From NCBI GenBank assembly GCA_026168455.1, contig CM047426.1, positions 2,473,501 through 2,537,500 on the forward strand: a stretch of DNA of 64,000 nt, in the 5' to 3' direction. Origin of the DNA: Theocolax elegans (Eukaryota; Arthropoda; Insecta; Hymenoptera; Cerocephalidae). Made by a program: the position numbers and the translations under genes. The notes beneath the pieces are model-generated. The model saw only the letters and a program-made list of their open reading frames with translations. It did not search any database and was not told where the DNA came from. Shown in pieces: positions 25,842 to 38,102 of the stretch. Numbering within the stretch: the stretch's first letter is position 1; every line of letters begins with the position of its first letter.

Positions 25842-27084
25842 CATATTTTTACTATATATATTGTACATATTTGAATACAAATTACTGATTTATATAATAG
25901 AATAATACTTTTCAGTCGGTAAATTGCTCGGATGGTAAACTTCCTGATACAATTATAGCAATTTTAGGATTCATTGCACTTCGAAAAATCAAAATTCTTA
26001 ACAATTTTAGCATAAATTGAAGTTATGTTCGGAAATAATTAAATTATATTAATAAATAACTTTTTGTAATTCATATCCGTAATTTCAAGTCGATAAGGTA
26101 GGTAGGATGAAAATTTAATATAAACCCCCTTTTAAGATCCGTTAGATGGATTGTATTTAATTTTTCTTGACTTATTGTCAGTAATGATTAAAAATAATAG
26201 AGTAACGTCCTCGGTAACAACATAATGGAGTGCTTGGTTTTTTTTTAATTATTATTGAAAATTGAATAAAAAAATTAGGTAAAAACGCAACTTATCGTCC
26301 TCACGTTTGAAGCTAAAAGAATTTTCATGCTGATACAAAAATTGCAACGCACAAAATAACAAATAATTTTTAAAACCCAATAATGAATTCAAATTTCCCG
26401 CGCTTATATTTTAAATTACAAATATAAAAACTTTATTGTTTATTTTAAAAACAACAAAAATATTGCAAAATAATTTCTTATTATAAAATCAAATTTTGTT
26501 TAATAAATTGAACATCATTTTTTTCGTAGTATTCTAACCTATAAAACAATTAGTTTAATTATTATAAAACGAGGATGAGAAATAAATTAAATTGGGAAGA
26601 TTGTTAGGTTATGTCAGTGTTTTTGCGAAAATCACCAGATTTTCATTTTTATAAACGAGAAACCCTAGTAGAAATTAAAGCATTAATAAAATATTATTTT
26701 ATCCAAAAACTAAGTGTTCGGTATTAATGGACAAAAAATGGATTTACCTAACCTTAAAATGCTCAATTTCTATGAAGAAATTGAAAGAATGGTAGGTTAT
26801 ATCAGTGGTTTTATAAAAATCACTAAATTTGTATTATTGCGAATGAAAAATCTATAATTTTGAACAAGGGATATTGAACATTTTTTAAGTTATATCATTG
26901 TTTTTGTAAAAAAAAACACTTTGTTATTATGAATAAAAAATCTACAAGTTAAAAAACGGGAAATTTAAAGATTGTTAGGTTATGTCATCGTTTTGGCAAC
27001 AATCAAACGCGAGAAATTTTAATCAAAATCTAAACGAAAAAAGCCTAATCGCAACCCTAACATCAACCCCGCCCCCATTTAACC
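25842..27084. other. Intergenic, no gene seen
   Basis: AT-rich. The 19-base word TTCAAATTTCCCGCGCTTA occurs in the same orientation at about 25191 and 26389. 26600-27000 contains three or four diverged units of TTGTTAGGTTATGTCA plus GCGAAAATCAC. No exon is seen. Confidence 0.5.
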
Positions 27085-27726
27085 TCACTTCTTCCTATTT
27101 TTCGAATTCTTCTGAATCTTCGTAACCTTCAACCTACAATTCGCCCCACCAGCGTACAAAACCTCAGCTCTCCCACCCTCCTCGATACTAGCAACCAAGG
27201 CCTTGACAGCCTTGACGTGTACGTCTTTCGCGCTGATTTCCAAATTAACCCCAGAAAATCGTTCGCGAAGGCACTTGCCGATACTTCCGGCTTGTCCTTC
27301 GTTTAGCTCGATGCCGTCGATGCACAACCATGCCAACGAGCCCAAGTTACTCAGGATCGTCTGGATAAAGCAGTGTTCCATCCGTGTTTTCTTGACGCTG
27401 TCGGTAACGAGGAGCCCCGACGTTTTCAGGAAACTCAAACCGAGACATCCGCGCAACTGTTTACCGATTTGCCGGAACGTTTTCTCGCTCTCGTCGAGGC
27501 TGATCCGCCAGAAGTTCATCCGAAGCGACTGGAGTCCCCGGAAGTGGGTGGACAAGCAGTTGAAAAATTGGATTATCAGCCGGTCGTCGATGTAGAGGAG
27601 CGTTCCGTTGCTACCACCGATTGTCGATTTGTCCAGCGAAAGGTCAAGCTCGCTTAGACCAGTAAATCCGGCGAGGAACGGTAGGAGGAGTGGTCCACGT
27701 AATGCGAGCCGATCGTTCACTGTTAC
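27085..27726 (-). CDS. Leucine-rich-repeat protein, C-terminal exon (213 residues plus stop)
   Basis: I do not recognise the specific protein. The exon starts after a TTTTCAG acceptor (27727-27729 on the minus strand) with VTVNDRLALRGPLLL and reads to a stop at 27085. Repeated LxxLxLxxxxI-type strands (GLSELDLSLDKSTIG, GLQSLRMNFWRISLD, GLSFLKTSGLLVTD, SLAWLCIDGIELNE, GVNLEISAKDVHV), separated by helical stretches, suggest a ribonuclease-inhibitor-like LRR fold. The C-terminus is basic (KIQKNSKNRKK). The exon is much richer in G+C than its surroundings and codon-like throughout. The ATG 45 bases upstream (27771) is in intron sequence and is not the preferred start. The phase-0 acceptor matches the donor of the exon at 50261-50470. 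Confidence 0.75.
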   Translation of the reverse strand, partial: VTVNDRLALRGPLLLPFLAGFTGLSELDLSLDKSTIGGSNGTLLYIDDRLIIQFFNCLSTHFRGLQSLRMNFWRISLDESEKTFRQIGKQLRGCLGLSFLKTSGLLVTDSVKKTRMEHCFIQTILSNLGSLAWLCIDGIELNEGQAGSIGKCLRERFSGVNLEISAKDVHVKAVKALVASIEEGGRAEVLYAGGANCRLKVTKIQKNSKNRKK

Positions 27727-28240
27727 CTGAAAACGTAATGTTTCATTAGAATTTATTTTTTTTAGGGTCATGATTGTTTCTCATTTATGTTAATCATAAT
27801 AATTAATTTAATGATATGTCAACATGCTTTTATCTCATGTTACGCTTATTTGTTTTAGGTTAAGGACATGTCGGAAGCAGATTATAGGGATCCACCTATT
27901 CCAATTAAGAAATTAAAAAAAAGAAAAGAATTTTAAAATAATAAAAGATAATTATTTTAATTAAAAATGTTAAAAAGATAAAAAATATAAAAAATAAAAA
28001 AAACATCAAGCTAGATTTGAGATTTGTGTTAATTTCGTAGGAAAACAAATTTTAAGGAATACGACCACAATTTTTACCTTTTGTCGCTACAATATTTAAG
28101 TTCACTGTCTAATAATGTTATCTTTTTTTTCATTTAAAGATAAAGTGTACAGAAAATATTAGTATTAGAGCTGTTGTAAAATGTTTAAAGATATCTATAT
28201 GTAATTTCTACCAAGTGTCACAGTAATTTTTTAGGTTAAC

Positions 28241-28573
28241 AGGATGCCGCAATCAGAAAATGGTTTGTTATATTTTTTTATAAAAGAACGGACGAGTTTA
28301 TGAAAAAATCCTAAACGTCAGGTTCTCAGGCATGTTTCAAATAATAGACCTAAATTTTTCCAGATTTTAAAATTGATAATTTAATTACAATTTTTGGGTT
28401 GAAACATTAAGCCTTTTTTGAAAAAAATTATTTTTATTTTAATTTCAAAACGTCTGGCCGTCCCTTATGTTTTAAGCTATCCGCATACATTTTTTCAGAT
28501 TTTAATTCAATATTTTCGATACAATTTTTGCGTTGAAAATTGTAGATCTCTGTAATTTGGTCCGACATCCCCT
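28241..28573. mobile_element. Second MITE-like element of the GGGATGTCGGACC family
   Basis: It begins AGGATGCCGCAATCAGAAAATGG and ends TTGGTCCGACATCCC. Inside it repeats the same phrases as 10074-10452 in the same order: AAACGTCAGG, AATTTTTCCAGATTTTAAAA, TTTTTGGGTTGAAAC, then a second diverged half. The left end has mutated from the inverted-repeat consensus. Confidence 0.65.
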
Positions 28574-28600
28574 ACGTATAACGTACGCGGTTGGGGTTAG

Positions 28601-28948
28601 CAGTTTTAGACTAATCAGAAAGGTTTTTCTTTCAGTTTTCGCCGCTTTTCGATGCACAGCCCAATTCTCTGTATCATTTTATATATCCTGTGCAAATTTC
28701 ATTGAAATCTAGCGGCAAATAACGAAGAATAGTGTGAAACTGATTGCGAATGTGTGCCATTAGGTAGAGTTCATCAGTTTTAGACTAATCAGAAAGGTTT
28801 TTCTTTCAATTTTCGCCGCTTTTCGATGCACAGCCCAATTCTCTGCATCATTTTATATATCCTGTGCAAATTTCATTGAAATCTAGCAGCAAATAACGAA
28901 GAATAGTGTGAAACTGATTGCGAATATGTGCCATTAGGTAGAGTTACT
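28601..28948. repeat. Two-copy tandem duplication, unit 174 bp
   Basis: Units at 28601-28774 and 28775-28948 both start with CAGTTTTAGACTAATCAGAA and end with ATTAGGTAGAGTT. Only a few differences are visible (for example CTCTGTATC against CTCTGCATC). No coding potential. It adjoins the MITE copy that ends at 28573. Confidence 0.9.
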
Positions 28949-29700
28949 CTGATGGTAAAAATGCTAGCTTCGACGTCCTCTTAAAAAGTGTAAATTTTTT
29001 ACTGTAAGTAGCAGGTAATTCGCAATAAATTTTACGTTTCGTCATTGTAATTTTTATGTTAATTTATCAATGGACGATTTCCTTTTTAATCGGAGATAAA
29101 ATCTAAAAAAAAACTTTTTAACAAATACTACGGTAATATTCGTATTAAAATCAATATATTGTTTAACGGTAACTTTTAGGTTTATAATTAAATAACAATA
29201 TGTAAAATGATAAAGGTAACTGAGAAAAATTTTTTAATAAGAATTATGGTAAAAAAAAATTTTTATCAGCGTTTCTACAAAGATAAATATTATTCTAAGA
29301 AAATAAATATATATTTTTTACCTTTCGTCACGGTAATATTTATAAAAAACAATCTCTCAAAAATATCGAGAAGTTTGACCAAAATTAGTAATATTTTAAA
29401 TTGAATCACAAAATCGCGATAGCAATTAGTATCAGTCGTTTAAGAAAAATAATCCTAAAATTCATAACATTTGTAAAGGAAAATTACTTATAATTTGTAC
29501 TTTCTGTCATGGTAATTTAATTGTTTATAATCATTCAATTAACTACGCTGACATTGTAATTTTTATGTTAGACATCCATACTGTCATGGTAATTTATATA
29601 GGTTAATCATCGAATTATAACCGCACGTAATTACCATTATAACAATTAATCAATAAAAAATTTCTTATAAAAAAATATAAAATTATCGCGAAAGGCGTAT
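28949..29700. repeat. Degenerate GTCATGGTAATTTTTATGTTAAT repeat
   Basis: About seven loose units spaced 60-130 bases apart share CTGTCATGGTAATTT or CATTGTAATTTTTATGTTA. Related words in the opposite orientation (AAAAATTACCGTGACA) occur at 21100, 51990-52450 and, as ATGTCACGGTTTG, at 53240-53410. Confidence 0.5.
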
Positions 29701-32700
29701 AACCTTCTTTTTGTTAATCAAAGGTATAACCGGAAATAGGATATCTTTCTTTCTTTTTTTGTTCGTAAACTTTTCAACGAGTATAGGACGAGAAGTGGCT
29801 GTCAGTCGCAACAGGACGTGCGCGTTGAAATCGCTCTACGAATATATATATGTATATATACCACAGTTGTGATTCAAATTACAATGCCTCGCGTTCCTGA
29901 GTAAAACGACAAATTTTCGTCACGACGGTTTCGGTTAGTAATCAGTGTTTTTCCATTACTTTGTGCACGTGGAGGAATAACATACCTTTTTTTTCTTGCC
30001 TGTGTATACACGCGTAGTATATGTCTACAGGTAAATAAATAATATATATTATATTTATTTACTGTTAAGGCGTTGTTTGTTGAATGAATTATTAACAAAG
30101 CGCATTTGTTAAAAAAAAGAAAGGTGTTGAATAAAAAATTTTCATTTTAGAGATTAAAATTAAAATATTTGATTCAAATCAATATTATTGGATTATTTTT
30201 TTCAATAACATTTTTTTAATTGTTGATTTATTGGTACTAATTACATGTAATTGACTGTTTAATTTAATTCAATATAATTGACTCATTTGGTTATTGGAAC
30301 CAATTAATTATTATTGGATTATCGGTTGCCTGATTCAATAAAATATTTTCAATTTTTTAAATCATTGAAAGAATTATTTTTAAATTATTGATTTATTAAT
30401 TTCAATCACATTTTATTAGGTTTTTAATTCAATTCATTATTATTAGCTTAATTGGTTATTTATGGTAATAGATTCATTATTATGGAAATTGTGTGATTCA
30501 AAAAAATAATTTTTTTTTGTTTCATTAAAACCAATTATATGAATGGTTTATTGAATAAATTAATTATTATGGATTGATTAAATTCAATTTATTATTATTG
30601 GGTTGTATTGGCTTCTGAAATTCAATAATCCATTATTATTCGGTTATTGATTGAATTAATTACATTATATTCTTTGTATTATTATACAATTACGCGAATC
30701 AATTCAGTACTATTAGCTTATCAGGTTATTTGACTCAATTTAACAATATTGGGTCATGTGGTAGTACGATTTCTTCAATATTTTGCAATTATCAGTTAAA
30801 TTAAATTCAATTGTGTATTATTGGGTTATTGATTCGCTTCATGTAATTATTGGCTAAATTGGATTATTTTGATTTTGTTTTTGTTCAATTCAGTATTTCT
30901 CTATTAATCACATATTTTTAATTTAAGTGATACGGATTAGTTTTGGCGTTATTGAATCGAAGATGAATTTTTATATTTTATATAGTTTTTATAAAAAAAA
31001 ATACCATACTAATAGAAAATTGCAATATACGTTAAAACCAAATTAATCCAAGTCGTACGATTTACATTCCGAAACTGAGTCAAAGTTTCCTGTTTAATTT
31101 AAGCACAAGATGAGCAAGTTAAGTTCAAGTGTGAACCGCAATAAGGTGATATTTCAACGTGAAAGAGGGAACGCTCGAGTGATCGAATTGCAAATTATAA
31201 CGTGCCGAAACTAATTGTTCCCCTGTTTCATTCATTCTCTAAGAATCTTGGTGTACTATAGGTTATTTTACAATTTAGATTAATTATTGCAAATTTATTT
31301 GAGGTAAAAAAAGTTTGGTAAATATTTCGACCTTTGAATTAGGGTTATATAAATACAAAGATGAAATAGGTAATATGGTATAGAAACATTTTTGTATATT
31401 TATTTAATTATACATTAACTAAGCCTATTAATTTCTATAATTAATTGGCATAATTGTGTGATATAATTATTTCGGTATTTATATTAACTTTAGTAAATGA
31501 TTAATAATTTTTTAAATTAATTATTACAATTAACTAATTAATTTCATGATTATAATCCATTTTAGTCATTACTTGGTTGAATTGTTTAAATTATGTTAAT
31601 AAGTAAATGGTTGAATATTTTAATTATGTTTGATAATTAATTGGTTTTAATAAAATATTGTTATAATGTAATTAATTAGCCCATTTACATGAATTATCCA
31701 TTTTCATAATTTATTAGTTAAATTATTAAATACTATTTAATAATTGAATGGCCAAATCAAGTTAGACATTATTGTCACCAATTAATTGGTTGGTATTATA
31801 TAATAGTTATTTTAGTTAATTAATTAATTGTCCCAGTTACTTATTAGTCAATATTAATAATTTATTGGTTCAACTAATCAATTAATTGTAGATATTTATT
31901 GGCTTAATTTCAGGATGAATTCATTGTAGTATTTAATTGGTTAAATAATTAAGTAATTTTAGTCATCATTCAGTTCATTTGAATGTTAGAGTATTTTAGC
32001 AATGAATTAGTTCTATTAATTGATTCATGAATTTCAGTAAATAATTGACCCAATCAAATTATCGATTTATTTTAGTAATTAATTGATTACAATCTACTTA
32101 CTACTTAAATATTAATAATTAATTACATATTATTGGTTATCAGATCATAACTTTTGATATTATTTAATTACTATATTGAATAATTATTATTTTACATTTA
32201 TTAAATCAATTTCATGAATTAAATAGTTACTTGACCGTTATTTAATTAATCATCAATAATAGTAATTAATTACATTAAATTTAATATTACGAATTACATA
32301 AAATTTAAACGTAATATATTTTATCTTGCTTTTTGTTTACTTCAGTACAATTAAAAAATACATGAACATGAGAGAGTTTAAAAAAAATAAATACTTTCAT
32401 GCACTAATTGTTTTTGTTTAATCACGTGTACACATGTACACAGTTGTATCGGTTTTCGCTTATCACAAGCAAAACACGTGCGGTTTGACAATTTTTTTTA
32501 TCATCTCAATGTCACTTTTTAATTTATGTTAGGTGAATTTATAAAATAACATAATGTAACATATTGTTGCATTTGTGACATAATGTGTATATTGCTTGTA
32601 ATTTTGTAATTTATATGCAAAAATTGCATTGTTTGAACAACTGTGTATATCGCTATTGATAACGCTGAGACATGTGTATAATTACGTTGTTCTGGAGATA

Positions 32701-33720
32701 TTGGAAATTGTCGTAAGAAAGGTGAAGTAAGAAAATTGATTTTTTTTGGTGACTGAGATTGTTGTGTGTTTTGGTGAAAGGTTTGGGGATGAAGATTTAA
32801 CCTATAAGGTTATGTTTATTAATGGAAATAGGATGAGTGTTTTAGAAATTAATTGTGAATTACTTGAATACAACTTTTATTTTAAGAGTTTTTAAGAATG
32901 TAGGAAGATGGAAAAATTAATTTGCATGTTTTTTCAGGTTATATGTCCAGTTTTAGCACGCTCATCAATCACCTTAAATATCGATTTTTAAGATAAATAT
33001 TTTTCATTTTTGAATGTATAGATTAAGTATAGGAAATGAGATCTAACATAAATTAATTGACAATTACTCGAACATTAGTTAATTTAAAATAATTTGGATC
33101 TTTTTTGAGGTTGTGTTTAGTTCGTTAAATTTATTTTTGACAGATCGATGAAACGTTTTTTATCAAATGTAAAATCCAAATCTATCTTAAACTATCTTTT
33201 ATTTATTAAATTAAATTAAATTTTTATGTTTCCAATTCTAACCTATAAAAGTACTATTAAAAATGCTTAAAAATCGTATCATACTAAAAATATAATTATA
33301 ATAAATTATAAATTACATACCTAAATTTTCGTACCTACAAAAATGTTCAAAAATTCCCCAAAAAAACAATTTTTTACGTTTTGACGTTACGTTCCTAATA
33401 AATATACCTAAAAAATGTTTTCTTATTCTATTCTTATTTTGACATAAAATCCCTTAAATAACAACAAAAAACTAACAAACACATATATTTATCAAACCTA
33501 ATCAGTCCAATCAATATTTTTTTTTCTCTTTTATATTTTTCCATTACTAACCTATCCGTTACGCTCGATCTCTCAGAAAAAAAACGAGATATTTTCCAAA
33601 TGCTATATCATTTAATAATCGAATTAATCACAGTGGTATTAAGCGATATTTTGCATTTTGTTTATAAACGACGTGGATTACGTAATTAATTGAATCTTAA
33701 GCAGACGGGATATTTAAGGA
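29701..33720. other. Intronic DNA: ATTATTGGGTTATTGATT-type simple sequence
   Basis: 29740-30020 is a short G+C-richer patch with no coding match. 30130-30960 is dominated by shuffled ATTATTGGGTTATTGATTCAATT words, and 31430-32300 by TTAATTAATTGGTT words; both are cryptically simple rather than clean arrays. 32400-33660 is AT-rich without recognisable features. Confidence 0.5.
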
Positions 33721-33765
33721 TATAAATACAACCGAGTGAACGCGATTTTTAATCAGTGTCTTCAG
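33721..33765 (+). promoter_or_regulatory. Candidate core promoter (TATA box plus initiator)
   Basis: TATAAATA at 33721-33728 is followed 33 bases later by an initiator-like AATCAGTG (A at 33755) and another TTCAGTG at 33761. The sequence just downstream is less AT-rich than its surroundings. No convincing coding exon follows. The 6.6-kb tandem duplication begins within a few bases of this TATA box, so the second copy (40332 on) retains the initiator but lacks the TATA box. Confidence 0.3.
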
Positions 33766-33899
33766 TGATGTGCTTTGTGCTTTGACGTACATGAGTATAC
33801 ACGCGTTTCCGCTACAAACGAGTAATTATTTCAATTTCAATTTTATTTCGTGTAGTGTTGCGTATGTACATTTTTCATTCATAAAAACAAAATAAATAA

Positions 33900-34970
33900 A
33901 CGTCCTAGTGGAAATTAAACATTTCAAGGTTAAACAAATCTACTTTTTTCGCTAAAAATTTTCGATTTTTAGTTAAATTGATAGTTTTTGTAAAAAGTAA
34001 ATGTTACTTGATTGCACTCGAGAATTGAATTAATAATTGTTATTGCCATAGTGAAAATTCAGGATTTTGATGTTAGATAAAAATGTATCATTTTTGGTAA
34101 AATTGACTGTTTTTGTTGTTTGTTCTTTTATTATTGAGAGATAATTTTTTATTGCATAAATATCATTCCATTTTGAGTTAGGTAAAATTTTGATTATTTT
34201 GAGGTTAGGTAAAAACATTTCTTAGCGATATTTACCATTTTCTGAAATATAGTCAGTTTTTGAACATAAAAGTATCATAAACGCTTTTATTTCCAATTAG
34301 AAAGTTATTAATAATTGTAATTATTATAGTATGAATTTAACATTTTGAGGTTAATAAAAAAACCATTTATTAGACAAATTGTCCATTTTTAGAAAAATAG
34401 CCAGTTTATGACTAAAATAAAATTTTATGAAAATTTCAATTTTTAATTGGGAATCTTATTAATAATTTTTATTACTTTAGGAAATAGATGAAGTAAAACC
34501 ATATTATCATTATTCAAATTCACTAATTATTTTTTAGTAAAATAGCGAGTTTTGAAAAAAAAATCAAAACGAAACGTACTATGTGCTTTAATTTCATACA
34601 CTGAGAATAAAAACTGTGAGATTATATTAAATCATATTGTTAGCTAAATTCACCATTTTTTTAATGACAAAAAAACACACTATGACAAAAAAAAATATGT
34701 TCATGTATCTTTTTAAAAGAGAACTTTCTTGCATAAATATTATTTCTTAATGAGAATAGAACACATTGAGGCTATGTAAAACCATATTTTTAGGCTAATT
34801 CACAATTTTATATAAAAAAACTGTTACTTTCTGACAAAAAATGTTGTTTTATAATTAGGAATCTTATTAATAATTGTTACCATCACACTAAAAATGGTGA
34901 AATTTGAGGTTACGTAACTCCATTTTTTGCCCATAATCCATATATCATTAATTTCCACTCTTGAATAAAA
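33900..34970. repeat. Degenerate minisatellite, unit about 145 bp, TTTTGAGGTTATGTAAAACC
   Basis: About seven units each contain TTTTGAGGTTA(T)GTAAAA, a TTAGCTAAATTCACCATTTTT phrase, AAAATAGCCAGTTTT, and a TTAGGAATCTTATTAATAATTGTTA phrase. A second array occupies 40500-41510 in X2. Related decayed units lie at 19380-20020 and as isolated words elsewhere, so the sequence has spread. Confidence 0.65.
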
Positions 34971-34987
34971 AAAAAAGATTTAGTATA

Positions 34988-36119
34988 CACTACCGCTCAA
35001 AAGTTTGGGTTCACCTAAATAAAAATTGATCCAACTTCAAAGCTTCATAACTTTGGTGCAAATAATGCTACAAAAACCTGTTACATACCGTTCGAAAGGT
35101 AATTTAAAAAGCTTTAAAATAACCTGGTACAAAAGTCTATTTTTTAATTTTTTATTTGTGTAAAATACCAAAGTTTAAAACTGAAAAACAAAAAAAACAG
35201 GTCTCTCTATAAATGCCTGCATTTTCCAGGAAAAGGTGTATTTTTAAATGTTATAAAATGTAAATTAAAGCATTTTTTAAGAGCTTTCGAATGCTTTCTA
35301 TAAATTTATCCTAGCATCATTTTTAAGGAAGTTACGACAGTTTTTATGCACACAAGCGTTTTTATTACTTTTTTAATATCATAGCGGTTTTAAATATATC
35401 GGATCACTCCAAAGAAACAAATAATGTGTTTCTAAATGATAAAAAAAGTTTTCAAAACTTTAATATATTTTTAAATGAAGATATTTTTAGTGTTTTTTAT
35501 TCATATATTAGGTAACTATATAAAGATATTCAGATAAAAATAACAAAATGTAAGTAAGTTTAAATAGGCAAATTAATTATATTTATATATATACATACAT
35601 TTAAATTTTAATATCATTAATATAACCATCTCGACTATTGACATCTCTAAATGTGTTATGCACTTAAAACGTGTGTGCTTAATTTTTATATAAAAACCTA
35701 TAATTTGTTTATTTGGTATTTTCCAATATTTAAAAAAAAGTAATAAAAACGCTTGTGTGCATAAAAACTGTCGTAACTTCCTTAAAAATGATGCTAGGAT
35801 AAATTTATAAAAAGCATTCGAAAGCTCTTAAAAATGCTTTAATTTACATTGTATAACATTTAAAAATACACTTTTTCCTGAAAAATGCAGGCATTTATAA
35901 AGAGACTTGTTTTTTTAGTTTTTCAGTTTTAAACTTTGGTTTTTTGCCCAAGTAAAAAATTAAAAATTAGATTTTTGCACCAAGTCATTTTAAAGCTTTT
36001 TAAATTACCTTCTGAACGGCATGTAGCAGGTTTTTGTAGCATTATTCGCACCAAAGTTATGACGCTTTGAAGTTGGATCAATTTTTATTTAGGTGAACCC
36101 AAACTTTTGAGCGGAAGTG
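34988..36119. mobile_element. Foldback MITE with Tc1/mariner-type ends, copy 1
   Basis: Ends CACTACCGCTCAAAAGTTTG and its inverted partner CACTTCCGCTCAAAAGTTTG are each bordered by TA, the target duplication of Tc1/mariner elements. The arms are about 388 bases (34988-35375 and 35732-36119) around a ~356-base centre. There is no transposase. The ACCGCTCAAAAGTTTGGG end type is common among Tc1-like transposons, from general knowledge. It is non-autonomous. Confidence 0.85.
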
Positions 36120-37145
36120 TATATACACACACACACACACACCATCAATTCAATTAGATTACGATAAATCGATCTGTATAATTACTCGATTACCATATTT
36201 TTTAAATTTCTTCTTCACAAATATATATATATATAGGTTTATACAATAATTAAGCAAACGTATAATACATACGAGCGTTTAATAGGTTATATATAGGACA
36301 ACGTAAAATCAGGTGAATAATTTACACGTGTAAACTATATAGGTGAGTTTGTATGTTGTAGAATATTAATTATTATTCTAATTAAACTAACCTATACACG
36401 TGTGTACGTGTGAGCAAATGAATTTTAGCATTGTTGCGTCAACGTCTAATTACCAATCGACAATTAATAGACCACTCGAATTTCGTATATATATATTTAT
36501 AAACATTACGTTTGCACGTAAATATATTTATATATATGCACGTAGAATCGTCAGTTTTTTTTATCTTGATAATGTGTGTTTGAAGGTTATGTAATGCGAA
36601 AATGAAGAAGCGTAAGTTATAAAAGTGATTATCATTTAATTAATCGAGTGAGGTAATTGATGGAAAATTGTACGTATAGATTGATAGGTTTATTAATAAT
36701 AGGAGATGTGTATCTTAGGAATTTATCGCACGGTACTATTTACAATCGGGTACTAATTATGTATGTGCATGCGATTTTTTGTTGTTTACGTGTAAGTGCA
36801 AAAATACACTTATCTTCGGATGGAAAATGCAGATGGTGAGTGTTGCATTAGTGAAGTGTTGTAAGTAAGATTTGAAAGTACTTTTAGGTTAATACGAGTA
36901 TGATTTAAGTTTAAATACTTAATTTAATTTATAACAGTTAAGTGCATGGAGTACTCGTGGTACATTTTAATGAACTGTTTTAATTGTAGCGCAAAAGTGT
37001 AGTAAAACAGTTTGTGTTAAGGTTAAAGTACTTTCAATTATATACGAGTGTACTTTGGTACAAGCACTAAGATTGCTGTATTAAATATACTTGAATATTC
37101 TACAAAATTGTAAAATAAATAGATAGTAAAGTTAGAATATGAAAG

Positions 37146-37158
37146 TTTATTCAATAAA
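37146..37158 (+). repeat. Target-site duplication, left copy (array unit 1)
   Basis: TTTATTCAATAAA immediately precedes the Penelope-like dimer. The matching right copy is at 47525-47537, the second left copy at 43684-43696, and the empty site has a single copy at 49333-49345. Confidence 0.8.
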
Positions 37159-37269
37159 TTGTTTAAATGAATCTATCGTTCGTTCAAGTAATGTTTAATA
37201 AAAAGTGTCTTCTATTGATCGTCACGAACCAATGGTGTTTACAGATGTTTATTTAAGTTACAAAAATAT

Positions 37270-37310
37270 GCCGACGTTTCGGACGTTTTTACGCCGTCCC
37301 TTTTCAAGGC
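37270..37310 (-). ncRNA. Small hammerhead-like ribozyme motif in Penelope-like 3' region (dimer 1, left arm)
   Basis: Read on the minus strand: GCC, TTGAAAAG, stem GGACG with loop GCGTAAAAA and CGTCC, then GAAAC, GTC, GGC. GCC/GGC can form stem I and GGACG/CGTCC stem II around the hammerhead core, with GAAA and a GUC cleavage triplet and almost no stem III. That is the shape reported for small hammerhead variants in Penelope-like elements. The core has UUGAAAA where CUGANGA is usual, changing the C3-G8 pair to U3-A8. Confidence 0.5.
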
Positions 37311-37679
37311 TAAAAAAATTAATAATTTACAAAATATATAAATTAATACCCAATAGTGAAATATTTACATCGATGTCACAAACAAATCACAACTCACCAA
37401 ATTCTAACAAAACTCAAAAAAACCACATATCACTCGTGTAAATCTCGCAAAAGCCACTCTTCATTATTCCATATACATTCTATAAAAATTCAACGCATCA
37501 CGTTTAATTCTCGAATTAAAAATTAAAAACAATAATTTTCAGTAATACCATTAAAAAAATATATACAATTTAAAAACCTTTTTGCTAATTTTCACCACCC
37601 GCGCTGTCGTCTCCAGAACACATTGTTTAAAAAATATATATATATATATCTATATACATAGGACCTCCCCGAAGGGAGT

Positions 37680-37710
37680 CCTAAGTCACAATTAAACTTC
37701 ATAAAGTCTC
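37680..37710 (-). other. Stem-loop with TTCG tetraloop in element 3' region
   Basis: On the minus strand GGACTCCC-TTCG-GGGAGGTCC forms a G+C-rich hairpin with a UUCG loop and one bulge, in otherwise AT-rich DNA. The same hairpin is in the other arms (about 44197-44220 minus, 47044-47067 plus). It may be a structural RNA element of the retrotransposon; its function is unknown. Confidence 0.5.
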
Positions 37711-38102
37711 CAGACTCGTGCCCAACCTTCCATCAATACATTTTACAGCATACACATACATACACACACATATACATACATGTACATATACACAACATAC
37801 ATATATACATACGTATATTCGCCCCATACATCAATAAATCCAACCAACGAAAGAGGGGAACATTTTGTATTACGAGGCTAAGTCGAGTCGAGAGCTCCTG
37901 CGTATCAGGCGAACATGCGCCGCGGAGAAGTGGCACGCCCCGTCAATCTTAATACTGCCGGGATTCCCCGGATCGCTCCGAAACTTAACGCGAGTCGCCC
38001 AACCTCCTCACTACACATAGTACGCTAATACTGAGAGCCAGTTGTTCTCAAGCCAACAAACGCAATGGAGAGCATAAAAACATTTATAACAGTTAAACAA
38101 TA

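Larger units (their letters stand above)
33727..37145. repeat. Tandem array unit 1, host segment X1
   Basis: This 3.4-kb segment recurs at 40332-43683 (X2), and its right part at 48023-49332 (X3). It holds a degenerate ~145-bp minisatellite (33900-34970), a foldback MITE (34988-36119) and AT-rich flank ending just before a target-site duplication. X1 and X2 differ by many one-base homopolymer changes and by a ~40-base block present near 34601-34645 and missing near 41200. X1 and X3 are nearly identical over their shared part. Confidence 0.9.

Noticed and set aside
27203..27657. Plus-strand open frames over the LRR exon
   Set aside because: The minus strand has LRR-type periodicity, a splice acceptor in phase and a stop at a sensible place; the plus frames are shadows.
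37733..37936. 67-codon frame repeated at 46789-46992
   Set aside because: It lies in the 3' non-coding part of the Penelope-like element, is driven by a CATA/TGTA simple repeat, and repeats only because the arms repeat.
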